From contig CANCGR010000015.1 of NCBI GenBank assembly GCA_947377625.1, positions 1-15,204 on the forward strand: a DNA stretch of 15,204 nucleotides, written 5' to 3'. Numbering within the stretch: the stretch's first letter is position 1; each line of letters opens with the position of its first letter. The stretch comes from Gammaproteobacteria bacterium. Its GTDB lineage: Bacteria; Pseudomonadota; Gammaproteobacteria; Pseudomonadales; Pseudohongiellaceae. The notes under the pieces are model-generated. The model was not told the origin of the DNA and ran no database searches. It saw only the letters and a program-made list of their open reading frames with translations. Below, piece after piece: positions 14,668 to 15,204 of the stretch. Both the position numbers and the translations under genes were made by a program.

Positions 14668-14692
14668 ATTCATGCGTAAAGAAACAGTAAAG
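14655..14692 (-). promoter_or_regulatory. Probable Pho box and -10 of the phoB promoter
   Basis: On the minus strand, two 11-mers CTTTACTGTTT and CTTTACGCATG (14692-14671) repeat CTTTAC at exactly 11-bp phase, the periodicity of PhoB binding. Exactly 10 bp downstream is TTTATT (14660-14655), a four-of-six -10, the spacing known for E. coli Pho promoters. The predicted start near 14648 leaves about a 25-nt leader including GGAG. The half-site sequence departs from CTGTCAT, so confidence is moderate. Confidence 0.45.
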
Positions 14693-14709
14693 GCTTGATG
14701 CTGATTACG

Positions 14710-15204
14710 TCAAACGCGAGCGGTACCGAGTTTGCCAAAGGCCAAGTAAAGCAGGGTGGCACACAACCAGCACAAGCCCAGTGTCCACAAATCGTGCGAC
14801 AGAAAATGGGCGCCGCGCAATTGCTGGCCAATGCCGAACACCAGGCCCAACAACACAACGCCAGTCAGTGCAGCGCGTTGCCAGCGCGGGAACAAGTCGC
14901 GTGCAAAATAATAAAGACCCAGCCACGCATAACCGGCACTGGCATGGCCGGCCGGGAAGCAGGCACCGGTCTGAAAATCCTTGGGATGCACGGCAAATTT
15001 CTTTATATAGGGAAAGTCACCGCCATAGCGCAGCAAATCCCACGGGCAATCCACATGCGTCGCCTGCTTGAGCAAGTTGATCGCCACTCCGGCACCCACC
15101 GCTGAAACCACCAGATACCAAAGCCCCTTGCGATAGGGCTTGAGTGCTTGCACAAAGTGGCTGGCAATCAGCAGCAGCAACAGTATTACTGCACATACTG
15201 CGAC
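14710..15204 (-). CDS. PAP2-family membrane phosphatase, N-terminus beyond window
   Basis: The frame is open to the right edge, and 164 residues are visible; the TTG at 15180 is unlikely to be the start because coding continues upstream, and family members are longer. Several hydrophobic segments point to an inner-membrane enzyme with a periplasmic-facing site. PAP2 elements (residue numbers within the visible part): KQATHVDCPWDL (46-57), FPAGHASAGYAW (83-94) and GQQLRGAHFLSHDLW (126-140). The family normally has KxxxxxxRP, PSGH and SRxxxxxHxxxD; here Cys replaces the Arg of motif 1, and Gln and His stand at the usual Arg and Asp places of motif 3. I recall a recognised PAP2 subgroup with these same changes. 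Likely substrates are lipid phosphates or pyrophosphates, with release of phosphate. It lies 87 nt upstream of phoB in the same direction, a sensible companion for phosphate scavenging. Confidence 0.88.
   Translation of the reverse strand, partial: VAVCAVILLLLLIASHFVQALKPYRKGLWYLVVSAVGAGVAINLLKQATHVDCPWDLLRYGGDFPYIKKFAVHPKDFQTGACFPAGHASAGYAWLGLYYFARDLFPRWQRAALTGVVLLGLVFGIGQQLRGAHFLSHDLWTLGLCWLCATLLYLAFGKLGTARV

Overview
The window reads as the chromosome of a free-living gammaproteobacterium, probably an environmental or marine lineage. The evidence is moderate GC, a phoB-phoR-pstS-pstC-pstA-pstB-phoU cluster, an ECF sigma factor paired with a DUF3379-type anti-sigma protein, periplasmic c-type di-haem proteins and imelysin lipoproteins. 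No mobile element, CRISPR array, rRNA or tRNA is visible. Genus cannot be told from the sequence alone.

Left edge (1-1170): a truncated membrane anti-sigma factor and its ECF sigma factor lie on the minus strand. They face away from a short-chain dehydrogenase/reductase (SDR) on the plus strand. The 282-base divergent region holds candidate promoters for both sides, a perfect 14-bp palindrome and a run of TGTGCAG-type repeats. The SDR (1171-2004) appears to start at a rare ATT codon behind a strong Shine-Dalgarno. An ATG/GTG/TTG gene caller would cut off its NAD-binding motif. A hairpin at 2011-2030 separates it from the convergent minus-strand block.

Minus-strand block (14622 down to 2039): twelve genes all run leftward. 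First come phoB and phoR, the phosphate-sensing two-component system, both with GTG starts, behind a Pho-box-like element. Next come pstS, pstC, pstA, pstB and phoU, the high-affinity phosphate ABC transporter and its regulator, with 1-nt overlaps between pstC/pstA and pstA/pstB and a strong stem-loop between pstS and pstC. Six bases after phoU, with no terminator in between, begins a five-gene periplasmic set: imelysin lipoprotein, DUF1111 di-haem protein, second imelysin, DUF1513 Tat-exported propeller protein, and MauG/CcpA-like di-haem peroxidase. The first four resemble the Fur-controlled icmP operon of Pseudomonas as I recall it. The contiguous arrangement suggests that an iron- or haem-redox module can be reached by Pho-regulon transcription. 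A Fur-box-like sequence inside it, ahead of the second imelysin, suggests iron input as well.

Right edge (14710-15204): the 3' part of a PAP2-family membrane phosphatase, also on the minus strand, lies upstream of phoB.

The most unusual items are the phosphate/imelysin junction, the ATT start of the SDR and the symmetrical and repeated elements in the SDR leader.
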